NCBI GenBank assembly: GCA_937900875.1
Contig: CALCGD010000026.1
Span: forward strand, 1 to 42,358
DNA length: 42,358 nt
From: an uncultured Flavobacteriales bacterium
Lineage (GTDB): Bacteria; Bacteroidota; Bacteroidia; UBA10329
Direction of reading: 5' to 3'
The notes beneath the pieces are model-generated. The model was not told the origin of the DNA and did no database searches. It was given only the letters and a program-made list of their open reading frames with translations. Shown in pieces: positions 24,310 to 34,013 of this stretch. The stretch's first letter is position 1. Every line of letters starts with the position of its first letter. The translations under genes and the position numbers were made by a program.

Positions 24310-25215
24310 TTACTTTAGGAGGTTATCTAAGGCAGCGCTCAGCGTTGCGTAACGGAATTCAAATCCTGCATTCGCTAGTTTATCGGATGAAACCCTTGAG
24401 CCTTTCGTAATCATTTCGGCCATTTCTCCCATAACTGCTTTCATTATAAAGGCAGGAATTGGCGGGAAGAATGCTGGTTTGCCGATGGTTTTAGCAATCT
24501 GGTTAATTACCTGAGTTTGTGTTGCATGCTCCGCAACAGCAGCATTGAATGCTCCGAGCATCGAGTCGTCCTCAACGGCCTTCGTGTAAATTTCTATCAG
24601 GTCTTCTACATGAATAAAAGGCATCCATTGCTTTCCAGAACCGACAGCCGCGCCTAATCCTAATTTGGTTGGTTTGAGCAATTTCGGAAGTGCGCCATCT
24701 TCTTTCATCAACACAACTCCTGTTCTTATTCGCACTTCCCGTTCTGCTATTCCATGGAAAGATTTAACCGCAATTTCCCACTGTTTGCAGGTTTTACCAA
24801 GAAAATCGTTTGCTGACCCATCTGTTTCGGAGAAGATCTTATCAGATGTAATAGTACCGTAATACCCAATGGCAGACGATGAAATAATGGCCTCGATACG
24901 TTGGTTTCTGCGCTTTAGAAAATCACCTAATAGCTCAATTGACTTTACGCGGCTATCCACAATTTCTTGCTTGCGCGATGGTGTCCACCGTTTGTTGGCA
25001 ATTCCCGCACCTGCCAAATGGATGATATGAGTAATTTCTGACAGCGCTCGTTCATCGAGTGTGCCTTTATTTAAATCCCAAGTAAAACTTGGAACATCTA
25101 GATTTTCATGTTTTGTGCGGCCGATGACACAAACGGTATGTCCTTTAGCTTGAAGCTTGCAAATCAGTCTTCGACCAATAGCGCCCGAACCGCCCGTTAT
25201 GAGAATTTTAGTCAT
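24310..25215 (-). CDS. TIGR01777-family NAD(P)-dependent epimerase-like protein
   Basis: The 301-residue short-chain dehydrogenase-type protein begins with the Rossmann motif ILITGGSGAIGRRL. Later family features are AGAGIANKRWTPSRKQEI, SSSAIGYYG (Ser and Tyr positions), VRIRTGVVL and the C-terminal DUF1731-like segment from about residue 250. Members are widespread (E. coli YfcH) and their substrate is unknown. It is upstream of the MerR gene on the same strand with 160 bp between them. Confidence 0.88.
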   Translation of the reverse strand: MTKILITGGSGAIGRRLICKLQAKGHTVCVIGRTKHENLDVPSFTWDLNKGTLDERALSEITHIIHLAGAGIANKRWTPSRKQEIVDSRVKSIELLGDFLKRRNQRIEAIISSSAIGYYGTITSDKIFSETDGSANDFLGKTCKQWEIAVKSFHGIAEREVRIRTGVVLMKEDGALPKLLKPTKLGLGAAVGSGKQWMPFIHVEDLIEIYTKAVEDDSMLGAFNAAVAEHATQTQVINQIAKTIGKPAFFPPIPAFIMKAVMGEMAEMITKGSRVSSDKLANAGFEFRYATLSAALDNLLK

Positions 25216-25239
25216 CGTTGTAGTAACGCCTGACTATTC

Positions 25240-26793
25240 TTAGTTGTTCACCGCGAATTTATCAACCACACTTTCGCCATCAATAGCTGCGGATACAATT
25301 CCTCCCGCATAACCTCCACCTTCTCCGATAGGGAATAGCCCTTTAATCTGAGGGTGTTCTCCGTTTTCGTTCCTCGGAATGCGTACGGGAGAAGACGTTC
25401 GGCTTTCTACCGCTACAGCAACTGCTTCATTGGTCAAATAACCACGCATTTTCTTGCCAAATTCCTGAAATCCACCACGCAAGCGTTGATGAATGGCCTT
25501 CGGCAATACCTGCGAAAGCTGCATAGAAGCCGTTCCAGGTTTGTAGGAATTAACAGGAAGATCGGCACTAAGTTTCCCTTCTAGAAAATCAGATAAACGC
25601 TGCGCAGGAGCAGTTTGCGTTCCGCCCGCCATTTTGCAAACCGTTTGTTCTACATATTGCTGATAACGCAAACCAGCCAACGGTCCAGCAGAAGCAAACT
25701 GTCGGTAATCTTCTGGTTCAACAGGAACCACAATTCCAGAATTAGCGAATGGGTTGTTGCGTTTGCTTGGGCTCCAACCATTAGTCACAATTTCGCCTGG
25801 CGCTGTGGCGCAAGGTGCAATAATTCCGCCTGGACACATACAAAATGAATACACTCCTCGATCTTTTACTTGGCTCACCAAAGAATAGGCAGAAGGAGGC
25901 AATGTTTCGCAGTTGACACCGTGGTATTGAATTGAATTAATCAATTCTTGAGGATGCTCTACTCGAATACCCATGGCATACTGCTTGGCTTCTATTTCAA
26001 TGCCTTTTTTGTGCAGCAGTTCATAAATATCACGAGCCGAGTGACCTGTAGCAAGCACCAATTTCTTGGTTTCAAGTTTCTCTTCCTGATTGATGACCAC
26101 GCCAGCCATCTGATCTCCATCGAGAAGAATGTCCGTCAGTTTAGAGTTGAAGCGAACTTCACCTCCACAGGCAATAATCTGTTCTCGCATTGCCACAATA
26201 ATCTGTGGTAACTTGTTGGTTCCGATATGTGGATGGTTATTTACCAGAATATCGTCATCGGCACCAAACTGAATGAAGGTGCTGAGAATGCGGTTTACAT
26301 CTCCCCGTTTGGTAGAACGTGTATAAAGCTTTCCGTCCGAATATGTTCCTGCACCGCCCTCGCCAAAGCAGTAATTGCTTTCTGGATTTACGATGTGTTC
26401 TTTATTGATAGCCGCTAGGTCTCGTCTACGTTCGCGAACATCTTTGCCTCGTTCGAGGATGATTGGCTTAATGCCTTGCTCTATCAAGCGCAGCGCAGCA
26501 AATAGACCTGCTGGCCCTGCTCCTACTATTACAACATGTTCTTTTTTAGAAACATCTTGAAATTCTCGCTTTTCATATTTGGGGTGATGAGCCTCTGTCG
26601 TTTCTCCTTTTGCGTAAACGCGAACTCGAAGATTAAACTTGATGTTGCGATTTCGAGCATCAATGGAGCGTTTCAACTCCTGAAACCCTGCCATTTCGGA
26701 AATCGGGATTCCGGCAGCCTGAGAAACGGCTTGACGAACGAGTTCTTCGTTGCCATAATCTTCCGCAGAAACAATGAGATTGAGGTCTTGCAT
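25240..26793 (-). CDS. NAD(P)/FAD-dependent dehydrogenase (COG2509-type)
   Basis: From the ATG at 26793 the protein has 517 residues; a TTG six codons upstream would overlap porT. A small N-terminal domain (1-85) precedes the FAD Rossmann motif VVIVGAGPAGLFAALRLIEQ. Then come NYCFGEGGAGTYSDGKLYTR, the typical second signature, and YSFCMCPGG with two Cys. The C-terminus has PIGEGGGYAGGIVSAAIDG. The family is conserved in many bacteria without an established substrate. It is the last gene of a run that begins at ettA. Confidence 0.87.
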   Translation of the reverse strand: MQDLNLIVSAEDYGNEELVRQAVSQAAGIPISEMAGFQELKRSIDARNRNIKFNLRVRVYAKGETTEAHHPKYEKREFQDVSKKEHVVIVGAGPAGLFAALRLIEQGIKPIILERGKDVRERRRDLAAINKEHIVNPESNYCFGEGGAGTYSDGKLYTRSTKRGDVNRILSTFIQFGADDDILVNNHPHIGTNKLPQIIVAMREQIIACGGEVRFNSKLTDILLDGDQMAGVVINQEEKLETKKLVLATGHSARDIYELLHKKGIEIEAKQYAMGIRVEHPQELINSIQYHGVNCETLPPSAYSLVSQVKDRGVYSFCMCPGGIIAPCATAPGEIVTNGWSPSKRNNPFANSGIVVPVEPEDYRQFASAGPLAGLRYQQYVEQTVCKMAGGTQTAPAQRLSDFLEGKLSADLPVNSYKPGTASMQLSQVLPKAIHQRLRGGFQEFGKKMRGYLTNEAVAVAVESRTSSPVRIPRNENGEHPQIKGLFPIGEGGGYAGGIVSAAIDGESVVDKFAVNN

Positions 26794-26803
26794 TGCTACA
26801 AGG

Positions 26804-27544
26804 CTACTCAAAGTATATCGAAAACAAGAACGTTTTCGACTTGAGTGATTGAATAGAATTGGTAAATACCGTTTGATCCTCGACCAAGAGGTTATTCAGT
26901 CCGAAGGACATTTTCACCTCCGTAGAAAGCTTGAAGTATTCGAGATAGAAATCGACTCCTACACCTAAATCCCACGTGTAATCTTCCCGTTTCATTTTGA
27001 GAATAATCTCTTCAGATTCTACTTCTTCCTTTGTTGCCATATCATAAAGGAATTTCCCTCCTCCAATTACATACACGCGCCAATTGTTGATTCTCCTTGA
27101 ACGAAATTTGAAATACAACGGAACTTCTAAATACACTGAATTCACAATCTTATCGTACACTACGGGCACAGTATCTTGCTCATACAAGGTATAAACCATT
27201 GAGCGGCCCACGAACGATATTCCGGGGATGAAACGCAAATTGAAGTGTTCTCCGAGCCGCATGTCAGTTACAATTCCGAGGTTGAAACCAACTGCACCTT
27301 TCGGTTCAACCACATACACTGAATCGAGCGATTGGATATTCTCTTTCAGTTTAACCGAAATATCTGAGTAGTTCATTCCCAACGAAAAGCCGAAATGGAA
27401 CATCTTTCTATCGTACTTGGTAAGATTGAGCTGCTTCTTCTCTTTAAACTTGCGAGGAAATTGCGCATTCGAATTGAAAGAGGTGGTTATTACAACCACC
27501 ACCAACAAGACTATCCGAATGATATGTTTTGTGAATCCCTGCAA
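26804..27544 (-). CDS. porT: PorT-like outer-membrane beta-barrel protein (T9SS)
   Basis: The 246-residue protein starts with TTG at 27544, one base after the ubiE stop. No other start fits because a stop codon lies four codons upstream and the signal peptide (IIRIVLLVVVVITTSFNSNA) begins at once. The mature part is made of alternating amphipathic strands ending in aromatic FLFSIYFE, as expected for a small porin-like barrel. The ubiE-porT pairing and length match PorT, an assembly protein of the type IX secretion system. The two sorting-domain proteins in this window would depend on that system. Confidence 0.8.
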   Translation of the reverse strand: MQGFTKHIIRIVLLVVVVITTSFNSNAQFPRKFKEKKQLNLTKYDRKMFHFGFSLGMNYSDISVKLKENIQSLDSVYVVEPKGAVGFNLGIVTDMRLGEHFNLRFIPGISFVGRSMVYTLYEQDTVPVVYDKIVNSVYLEVPLYFKFRSRRINNWRVYVIGGGKFLYDMATKEEVESEEIILKMKREDYTWDLGVGVDFYLEYFKLSTEVKMSFGLNNLLVEDQTVFTNSIQSLKSKTFLFSIYFE

Positions 27545-27545
27545 A

Positions 27546-28295
27546 TCAGGCTTTTACGCCAGTATATAAGCTACAAATGCCAAACGTAAGCGACTTAGAA
27601 GTGTTGCGTTGAAAACCGGCTGCCGTCATTACTTTTTTAAAATCTTCTCCGTCTGGAAAGGCATTTACCGACATAGGTAAGTATGTGTAAGCCGAATCAT
27701 CTTTCGACAACATTTTTCCGAACAATGGCAAAATATTATTGAAGTAAAACCCGAACAACTGCTTTATTGGAAACTTCTTTGGTGTGCTTAGCTCCAGAAC
27801 AACCAATTTTCCGCCTGGCTTGAGGACGCGGTTTATGTCAGTCAATCCTTTCTGAAGGTTCTCAAAATTTCTCACCCCGAAGGCAACGGTAGCAGCATCG
27901 TAAGTATTGTCTTCGAATGGAAGATTCTCAGAATCTCCCACAACCATTTCAATCTTATCTGAAAGGTTTTTCTTAGCAATTTTCACTTTCCCAAGTTCGA
28001 GCATACCAACAGAAATGTCGACTCCAGTAATTTTATCCGGGTTCAGACTCATGGCTTCCAATGCGAAATCGCCAGTTCCTGTAGCAACATCCAAGATGGT
28101 TTTTGGCTGAAGCTCTTTGAGCTGAGCTATCGCCTTTTTACGCCAAATAATGTCAATGCCCATTGATAGCGAACGATTGAGAAAATCATAACGATGTGCG
28201 ATATTATCGAACATGGTCGCGATTTGCTTGGTCTTCGAACCTTCTTCGCTGTACGGCTTTACCGATTCTGCCTTATTCTCGATTGTTGAACTCAC
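27546..28295 (-). CDS. ubiE: Demethylmenaquinone methyltransferase (UbiE/MenG)
   Basis: The 249-residue class I SAM-dependent methyltransferase makes menaquinone from demethylmenaquinone. Motifs: MFDNIAHRYDFLNRSLSMGI, the SAM loop LDVATGTGDFA, VAFGVRNFENLQKGL and RVLKPGGKLVVLELS. The start is GTG at 28295; the first ATG downstream would remove conserved sequence. Bacteroidota generally use menaquinone, so MenG activity is the likely role. It sits between hisS and porT. Confidence 0.93.
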   Translation of the reverse strand: MSSTIENKAESVKPYSEEGSKTKQIATMFDNIAHRYDFLNRSLSMGIDIIWRKKAIAQLKELQPKTILDVATGTGDFALEAMSLNPDKITGVDISVGMLELGKVKIAKKNLSDKIEMVVGDSENLPFEDNTYDAATVAFGVRNFENLQKGLTDINRVLKPGGKLVVLELSTPKKFPIKQLFGFYFNNILPLFGKMLSKDDSAYTYLPMSVNAFPDGEDFKKVMTAAGFQRNTSKSLTFGICSLYTGVKA

Positions 28296-28313
28296 AGTTT
28301 ATTGTTTTGGCTA

Positions 28314-29690
28314 TTAACCGTTTACCACAGCGATTAGTTCGGCAATTGTAAGAGACGATTGTTCTCCTGTAGCCATATTTTTCACGCCAATTTTGCCAGT
28401 TTCCATCTCATCTGTTCCAACCATTGCCACAAACTGAATTCCATTGTTGTGAGCATAAGTCATCTGCTTTTTCATCTTGGCATTATCAGGATAAAGCTCT
28501 GTATTTATGCCTGCTTCGCGAAGTTGTTTTACCAAACCAAGGCAGTAATTTGCTTCCTTTTCTCCAAAATTTACAAAGAAAACTTGGGTGCTAACGGAGG
28601 TGAATTCTGGAAACAATTCAGCTTCTTCCAACACATCGTAAATGCGATCTGCTCCGAATGAAATTCCAACGCCCGAAACATCTGGCATTCCGAAGATTCC
28701 TGTGAGATCGTCATAACGTCCTCCGCCAGAAATACTGCTCGAAAGGCTTCCTATTAAATTAGAGCGTACCTCGAATATAGCGCCTGTGTAGTAGTTCAAC
28801 CCACGAGCAAGTGTCAGGTCAAGTTCGAGAGTGGTTTTGTCTGAAATGAGTTTTTGTGAAGTCTCTAAAACTTCTGCAACCTCCGCAATTCCTTTTTGTC
28901 CTGTTTCGTTTTCTCCGAGGTAGGTTTTGAGGAATTCAAGCTTTTCAGCGGTGTTTCCCTGAAAACGCATTAGCGGTAAAAGCTTTTCTATGGATGTATC
29001 AGAAATTCCTCTTTCTCTCAATTCGTTGCAAACCTTCTCTTCTCCGATTTTGTCGAGTTTATCTAGCGCAACCGTAATGTCTACAAAGGCATTTGGCGCA
29101 TCAATCACCTCTGCAATTGCGGCCAATAACTTTCGGTTATTGATTTTAACCGTTACAGGAATATTCAGCTTCGAGAAAACCTCATCGGTTACTTGTACCA
29201 TTTCCACTTCATTCAGTAGCGAATCGCTACCAATCACATCAATATCGCATTGATAAAACTCGCGGTAACGACCCTTCTGAGGACGATCAGCTCTCCAAAC
29301 TGGTTGAATCTGATAGCGCTTAAAAGGAAAAGTAATTTCATTTCTGTGTTGAACGACATAGCGGGCAAATGGAACGGTGAGGTCGTAGCGAAGGGCCTTT
29401 TCACTTACAATCTTTCCAAGTACATTCAAATCCTTAGACAACAATGACTCATCTGAAGCTCCTTTCAAGAAATCTCCAGAGTTCAAAATTTTGAAAATCA
29501 AGCGATCTCCTTCATCGCCATACTTACCCATCAGAGTTTCTGAATTCTCCATCGATGGCGTTTCGATAGGCTGGTAACCATACTTTTTGAAAACGCTTTT
29601 AATCGTATCAAAAATGTAGTTCCGCCTCACCATCTCGGCTGGAGAAAAATCGCGAGTTCCCTTTGGGGTATTTAATTTAATCTGAGCCAT
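28314..29690 (-). CDS. hisS: Histidyl-tRNA synthetase
   Basis: This 458-residue class II aminoacyl-tRNA synthetase charges tRNA-His. Motif 1 is around [12 protein letters not shown]...[11 protein letters not shown], motif 2 is [20 protein letters not shown], and the histidine-specific loop is [15 protein letters not shown]. The C-terminal anticodon-binding domain starts near residue 365. Length is within the bacterial range of 420-460 residues. The gene is 6 bp downstream of ettA. Confidence 0.95.
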   Translation of the reverse strand: MAQIKLNTPKGTRDFSPAEMVRRNYIFDTIKSVFKKYGYQPIETPSMENSETLMGKYGDEGDRLIFKILNSGDFLKGASDESLLSKDLNVLGKIVSEKALRYDLTVPFARYVVQHRNEITFPFKRYQIQPVWRADRPQKGRYREFYQCDIDVIGSDSLLNEVEMVQVTDEVFSKLNIPVTVKINNRKLLAAIAEVIDAPNAFVDITVALDKLDKIGEEKVCNELRERGISDTSIEKLLPLMRFQGNTAEKLEFLKTYLGENETGQKGIAEVAEVLETSQKLISDKTTLELDLTLARGLNYYTGAIFEVRSNLIGSLSSSISGGGRYDDLTGIFGMPDVSGVGISFGADRIYDVLEEAELFPEFTSVSTQVFFVNFGEKEANYCLGLVKQLREAGINTELYPDNAKMKKQMTYAHNNGIQFVAMVGTDEMETGKIGVKNMATGEQSSLTIAELIAVVNG

Positions 29691-29696
29691 AAAATC

Positions 29697-31376
29697 TTAG
29701 CCAACCAACTTGCGGTATCTAATTCGTTTTGGACCATTATCGCCCAATCGTTTCTTACGGTTTTCTTCGTAGTCAGAATAACCTCCTTCGAAGAAATAAA
29801 CAGTAGAATCGCCTTCAAAAGCAAGAATGTGTGTACAAATTCTGTCCAAGAACCAACGGTCGTGAGAGATAACTACCGCGCACCCCGCAAAGCTTTCCAA
29901 ACCTTCTTCCAACGCTCGAAGTGTGTTCACATCAATATCATTGGTCGGCTCATCGAGCAAGAGCACGTTGGCTTCTTGCTTTAAAGTCATAGCCAAATGC
30001 AGTCGATTTCTTTCACCACCAGAAAGCACCTCTACTTTCTTGCCCTGATCGCCACCACCAAAATTGAAGCGCGAAACGTAAGCACGTGAATTCAGTCGTC
30101 TTCCGCCTAATTCCATTTCTTCTAGTCCGTCAGAAATGGTTTCCCAAACAGTTTTGTTTGGGTCAATAGATTGATGCTGCTGATCTACGTAAGCAACCTT
30201 TACAGTCTCACCCACTTTAAACTCACCTTTATCAGGCGTTTCCAGCTCCATAATCATTCTAAAAAGTGTGGTTTTACCCGCTCCATTAGGTCCAATAATT
30301 CCAACTATTCCGTTAGGCGGAAGAGAAAAATTCAAACCTTCGTAAAGCAACTTGTCTCCAAATGCCTTCGACACGTCAATAGAGTCGATGACATTCGTTC
30401 CTAAACGCGGTCCGTTTGGAATGAAAATCTCCAACTTTTCTTCTTTCTGTTTCGAGTCTTCGCTAAGGAGTTTGTCGTAGGCACTTAAACGTGCTTTGCT
30501 CTTTGCCTGACGTGCTTTCGGGCTCATGCGCACCCATTCCAATTCGCGCTCTAATGTCTTTCTTCGCTTGCTTTCAGATTTCTCCTCTGCTTTTAGTTTC
30601 TTACTCTTTTGGTCCAACCAGCTACTGTAGTTTCCTTCCCACGGAATGCCTTCTCCTCTATCCAATTCAAGAATCCAACCAGCCACATTATCCAAGAAAT
30701 ATCTATCGTGGGTAATACCGATTACGGTTCCCTTGTATTCTTGTAAATGCTGCTCCAACCAATCTATACTCTCGGCATCTAAATGGTTGGTAGGCTCATC
30801 CAAAAGCAGGATGTCTGGTTCTTGCAAAAGCAGGCGACAAAGTGCTGTTCTACGTTTCTCTCCTCCAGAAAGTGTACTTACTAATTGGTCGTCTGGTGGG
30901 CAACGCAGAGCATCCATCGCTCTTTCAAGCTTATGGTCTAATTCCCATCCCCCAAGGTGTTCAATTTGTTCGGCTAGAACACCTTGACGGTCGATGAGCT
31001 TAGTCATTTCATCATCACTCATAGGTTCAGCAAACTTTGCATTCACCGCTTCATATTCTTTCATCACATCGGCCACTTCGGCCACGCCTTCCATCACAAT
31101 TTCCTTTACCGTTTTGTTCGGGTCTAGTTGTGGTTCTTGCTCTAAATAACCAACTGTGTACCCTGGAGAGAAAACGACATCGCCTTGATAGCTTTTATCC
31201 AGCCCAGCAATAATCTTGAGGAGCGTTGACTTACCTGATCCGTTAAGACCGATAATTCCAATCTTGGCCCCGTAGAAAAACGAGAGATAAATATTGTTTA
31301 GAACCTTCTTGTTGTTGGATTGAAATGTTTTACTCAATCCGACCATTGAAAAAATGACCTTTTTATCGTCTGACAT
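29697..31376 (-). CDS. ettA: Energy-dependent translational throttle protein EttA (ABC-F)
   Basis: The 559-residue soluble ABC-F ATPase has two nucleotide-binding domains: Walker A GLNGSGKST and GPNGAGKTT, signatures STLSGGEKRR and LSGGERNRLH, and Walker B LLLDEPTNHLD and LLLDEPTNDID. The linker between the domains is rich in charged helices. No membrane segments are present. EttA gates the ribosome in response to ATP/ADP levels. The 559-residue length and the arm insertion in the first domain match EttA rather than other ABC-F types. It leads the ettA-hisS-ubiE-porT-flavoprotein run. Confidence 0.94.
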   Translation of the reverse strand: MSDDKKVIFSMVGLSKTFQSNNKKVLNNIYLSFFYGAKIGIIGLNGSGKSTLLKIIAGLDKSYQGDVVFSPGYTVGYLEQEPQLDPNKTVKEIVMEGVAEVADVMKEYEAVNAKFAEPMSDDEMTKLIDRQGVLAEQIEHLGGWELDHKLERAMDALRCPPDDQLVSTLSGGEKRRTALCRLLLQEPDILLLDEPTNHLDAESIDWLEQHLQEYKGTVIGITHDRYFLDNVAGWILELDRGEGIPWEGNYSSWLDQKSKKLKAEEKSESKRRKTLERELEWVRMSPKARQAKSKARLSAYDKLLSEDSKQKEEKLEIFIPNGPRLGTNVIDSIDVSKAFGDKLLYEGLNFSLPPNGIVGIIGPNGAGKTTLFRMIMELETPDKGEFKVGETVKVAYVDQQHQSIDPNKTVWETISDGLEEMELGGRRLNSRAYVSRFNFGGGDQGKKVEVLSGGERNRLHLAMTLKQEANVLLLDEPTNDIDVNTLRALEEGLESFAGCAVVISHDRWFLDRICTHILAFEGDSTVYFFEGGYSDYEENRKKRLGDNGPKRIRYRKLVG

Positions 31377-31395
31377 GCTGCTTAATTTTGGGCTG

Positions 31396-31403
31396 CAAAG
31401 ATA
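31396..31403 (-). promoter_or_regulatory. -7 promoter element of ettA
   Basis: On the minus strand this reads TATCTTTG, an exact TAnnTTTG match, 19 bp before the ettA ATG at 31376. The -33 position holds TTCCG rather than TTTG. The rest of the 312-bp divergent gap (31377-31688) holds no gene I can see; a dyad is listed separately. Confidence 0.5.
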
Positions 31404-31609
31404 GCAAGCTTAATTTCGTTTTCGGAACCTAGTTCTTGCCGTTAAAGGCTTACGCCAATACACTGCATTTCAGTCTGTCTTTTTGCTTAATCTTTCAATA
31501 GCTAGTGCAAAAACGAAATTCCCATAAATCCGTGACACAGGTAGTTTATTACCTTGTGAAACCACCTAAGATTCAAAATTCCCTGCTTTTTCTCTTCTTT
31601 TTTGAAACA

Positions 31610-31653
31610 AATTATCTTAAGGTGCGATTAAAAGATAATTCAAAATATATTCG
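31610..31653 (+). promoter_or_regulatory. Dyad and -7-like element before the acidic-protein gene
   Basis: AATTATCTT (31610-31618) and AAGATAATT (31632-31640) are perfect 9-bp arms around 13 nt. Five bases later TATATTCG (31646-31653) resembles the Bacteroidota -7 element. The dyad covers the expected -33 region, so a dimeric regulator bound there could control the gene at 31689. Confidence 0.4.
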
Positions 31654-31688
31654 CCCCCGTCAAAAAGTTAAATAACGTCAAACAAGAA

Positions 31689-32018
31689 ATGAGCAGTAGC
31701 AAACCAAGAGTTGTAAAGGATTACGATAGTTTAGATACCAATATTCAAGAGCAGATTAAACTCGAATACCCGTACGGATTTGAGGACAATCTTGTCTCGT
31801 TTACCAATGCTGCAGGCCAACGTGTGTCTGCATTACCTTTTGAAACAGACGAAAAATATTATTTGGTTAGAATGACAATGGCCGAGGCACAAGCCATCAT
31901 TGAAGACGATGATGACTACGATGATGAAGGTAATTTGACTGACGAAGCCAAAGAAGATATTGAAGACAGACAAGACGGTGAAGGAGAAGGAGAAGGAGAA
32001 GAAATAGACGAGGATTAA
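31689..32018 (+). CDS. Small conserved acidic protein of unknown function
   Basis: The 109-residue soluble protein has a compact N-terminal part (1-75: KPRVVKDYDSLDTNIQEQIK, then LEYPYGFEDNL and YYLVRMTMAEAQ) and a very acidic tail (DDDDYDDEGN, then a Glu/Gly run EGEGEGEE). Such proteins are common in Bacteroidota and carry no assigned function. The acidic tail may bind basic partners or metal. The VOC gene starts 14 bp downstream, so they are likely co-transcribed. Confidence 0.7.
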   Translation: MSSSKPRVVKDYDSLDTNIQEQIKLEYPYGFEDNLVSFTNAAGQRVSALPFETDEKYYLVRMTMAEAQAIIEDDDDYDDEGNLTDEAKEDIEDRQDGEGEGEGEEIDED

Positions 32019-32032
32019 TATACTTTTTCAGC

Positions 32033-32449
32033 ATGATGGCCACGCCCTTCCATCTTTCGTTGCCCTGCGCAAATGTGCAGCTAACGAAAGCGTTTTACAC
32101 CGAAGAATTGGGTTTTAAAGCTGGGCGTTCTACCCACTCGTGGGTGGATATTAACGTAGCCGGCAATCAGATTACTTTTCTTGAAAGTAACTCAGCATCT
32201 ATCAATAATAGCAGATATAAGTTTGAAGGAAATGTCCTGCCCATATTTCATTTCGGCATAATTCTCAGCGAGCAAGAGTGGACCGGGCAGCTAAAAAATT
32301 GTAAAGACGCAGGAATCATTACTGAGGCGCCTCAAGAATTCCTTACCGACCAGGTTGGTGCTCATAAATCTTTTTTTGTAACCGACCCTAATGGATACTC
32401 TATAGAATTCAAGCAATTCATTACTCCATCGGACATATTCGAATCTTAG
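32033..32449 (+). CDS. VOC-family protein (glyoxalase/dioxygenase fold)
   Basis: The 138-residue protein opens with FHLSLPCANVQLTKAFYTEE and ends with HKSFFVTDPNGYSIEFKQF, the two metal-site strands of single-domain VOC proteins (His near residue 7, His in the HFGII strand, Glu in IEFK). The substrate is unknown. Two adjacent ATG codons (32033 and 32036) can start it. It is unrelated in detail to the VOC protein at 117-554, which is of the PhnB type. Confidence 0.82.
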   Translation: MMATPFHLSLPCANVQLTKAFYTEELGFKAGRSTHSWVDINVAGNQITFLESNSASINNSRYKFEGNVLPIFHFGIILSEQEWTGQLKNCKDAGIITEAPQEFLTDQVGAHKSFFVTDPNGYSIEFKQFITPSDIFES

Positions 32450-32468
32450 TCATTTAGTTAGGCAATAA

Positions 32469-32518
32469 AAAGCCCGACCAAGTGCATTCTCTCTCCTTTT
32501 CCTGTACAAGGTCGGGCC
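32469..32518. terminator. Possible bidirectional terminator with a long loop
   Basis: GCCCGACC (32472-32479) pairs perfectly with GGTCGGGC (32510-32517) over a 30-nt pyrimidine-rich loop. The stem is strong, but the loop is unusually long and no T-run follows on the plus strand; A residues precede it, which suits the minus strand. Confidence 0.45.
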
Positions 32519-32538
32519 ATCACCTAAACCACTTCAAA

Positions 32539-33843
32539 CTAACTACCTCCCATAGTCTGAAGATTTTGCAAATCGTTTTCTATTGATAGTATCAACAGAC
32601 AAGTAGCGGTGCAAAACACAGGACTTGTTATACAATGATGTCCGTTCCAACTACCATCTTGATTTTGAATTTTTACCATTTTCCCCGAAACATCATCGTA
32701 CCAAGTTCTCCAAGAATCGTCTTTGGCTATAACCAACCCTTCGCCAGTTTGTAAAAAACTCAAGAACTCTTCTCCCCCATTGTTTCCAAACCCAGAAACA
32801 ACATCAGATCTTTGAGCAGTTTGCTTGGCATTTTCGTAAACATTATATGCGGTAGCACCCTTAATTGCTTCGTCTTCTGCATACCCTATTGCCCGCAAAT
32901 CATCCACTGTAACTTGAGATCGGCCTCTAGAAGGCATTTGTCGTAAATCTCCAGCTTCCTCTAACGCTTCTTTTACCTTACGTGCTTCTTTGGCCGATGA
33001 CCGGGCTGAACCTGAAACAGCATAAAGCACCACGCCTGCTCCCTTATCTGTATTCACGTTTCCTGTTTCCGCGTCAAAATTGTCCTTCTGGTATTGGCGA
33101 GCCTGTTCTAGCTTTTTCACATCCACATCTGCACCAGCATATTCCGCAGCCTCTAATGCATTTGAAGCCAAAGAAGACTGTAAAACACCTGCCCAACCAG
33201 CACCTTTTGTGCTTCCATCTTGATGCTGACCTCTCTGAATTTTAGCAACGCAAACATTCAGTGCCTTACTAATTCTAGCCTTTTCATTGTAATTGGCGGG
33301 TAACTTTTCGAGCAAGTTGGTTAGAAATTGAGAAGCTAAAACAACATCAATATTTTGGCCCAATTTGGTTTGTATTTGAGTTCCAGTTATCTCAGTAATG
33401 TTAAGCGAATTAGGACTTGACTCCTCTACTTGCAGTAATATGTATTCTACCGCTTTTCCAAGTTGCACACGGAACGTTCCACTTTCTAGTGTGGTTCCAT
33501 TTCTCAACAAGGCCATTCCCACCATTGAAGTAGTAGCCGGATCGGGTTCTACCGCATGAGGGTCTATAACCCCTTGTCTTGCATGGCTTCCAGCTCCCCA
33601 GCCGCCATCTTTATGTTGTGCCATCGACATCCACGCAAGCGCTTCATCGATGGACTTAACCACCTTTTCAGGTGTTTTATGTTTAGCATATTCTTTTGAG
33701 TTTTCAATTCCCATTGTTGTATTAAAAACACATCCCTTTTCAGGTTCTGAATTTTGAATACCCACACGATGAGTACCTACCGAAAAAAAGGTTAAAAAAA
33801 GGACTGTTGATACTGAAGTGATGACTACTGCTAACGTTTTCAT
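32539..33843 (-). CDS. Exported prenyltransferase/squalene-cyclase-like repeat protein
   Basis: The 434-residue protein starts with a signal peptide or anchor (MKTLAVVITSVSTVLFLTFF). It has terpene-cyclase-type QW motifs near both ends: MAQHKDGGWGAG (about residue 75) and IQNQDGSWNGHHCITSPVFC (about residue 395), with weaker helical repeats between. These features predict an alpha/alpha toroid related to squalene cyclases and prenyltransferases. The DXDD acid motif of cyclases is not seen, so catalysis is doubtful. It ends near a weak terminator shared with the VOC gene. The 170 bp before its start (33844-34013) contain no gene that I can see. Confidence 0.72.
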   Translation of the reverse strand: MKTLAVVITSVSTVLFLTFFSVGTHRVGIQNSEPEKGCVFNTTMGIENSKEYAKHKTPEKVVKSIDEALAWMSMAQHKDGGWGAGSHARQGVIDPHAVEPDPATTSMVGMALLRNGTTLESGTFRVQLGKAVEYILLQVEESSPNSLNITEITGTQIQTKLGQNIDVVLASQFLTNLLEKLPANYNEKARISKALNVCVAKIQRGQHQDGSTKGAGWAGVLQSSLASNALEAAEYAGADVDVKKLEQARQYQKDNFDAETGNVNTDKGAGVVLYAVSGSARSSAKEARKVKEALEEAGDLRQMPSRGRSQVTVDDLRAIGYAEDEAIKGATAYNVYENAKQTAQRSDVVSGFGNNGGEEFLSFLQTGEGLVIAKDDSWRTWYDDVSGKMVKIQNQDGSWNGHHCITSPVFCTATCLLILSIENDLQNLQTMGGS

Positions 33844-34013
33844 GTTTTAGATTTTTAGGATTCAACTTGTCCTTTGGATGCAAGGATTTTGGTAATTCCA
33901 TAAATCAATGCTTATTGACTCTGAAACATGAAAAGCCTGCTCGTATTATATCGAGACGACACAACAAGCGTTAAGAAAAGTTAAACAGAAAACGTGGTGA
34001 GGAGTTTTTAGAA

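Noticed and set aside
31480-31513. TTTTTGC/GCAAAAA arms in the ettA divergent gap
   Set aside because: Short, AT-rich arms with a 20-nt loop are expected by chance in this sequence.
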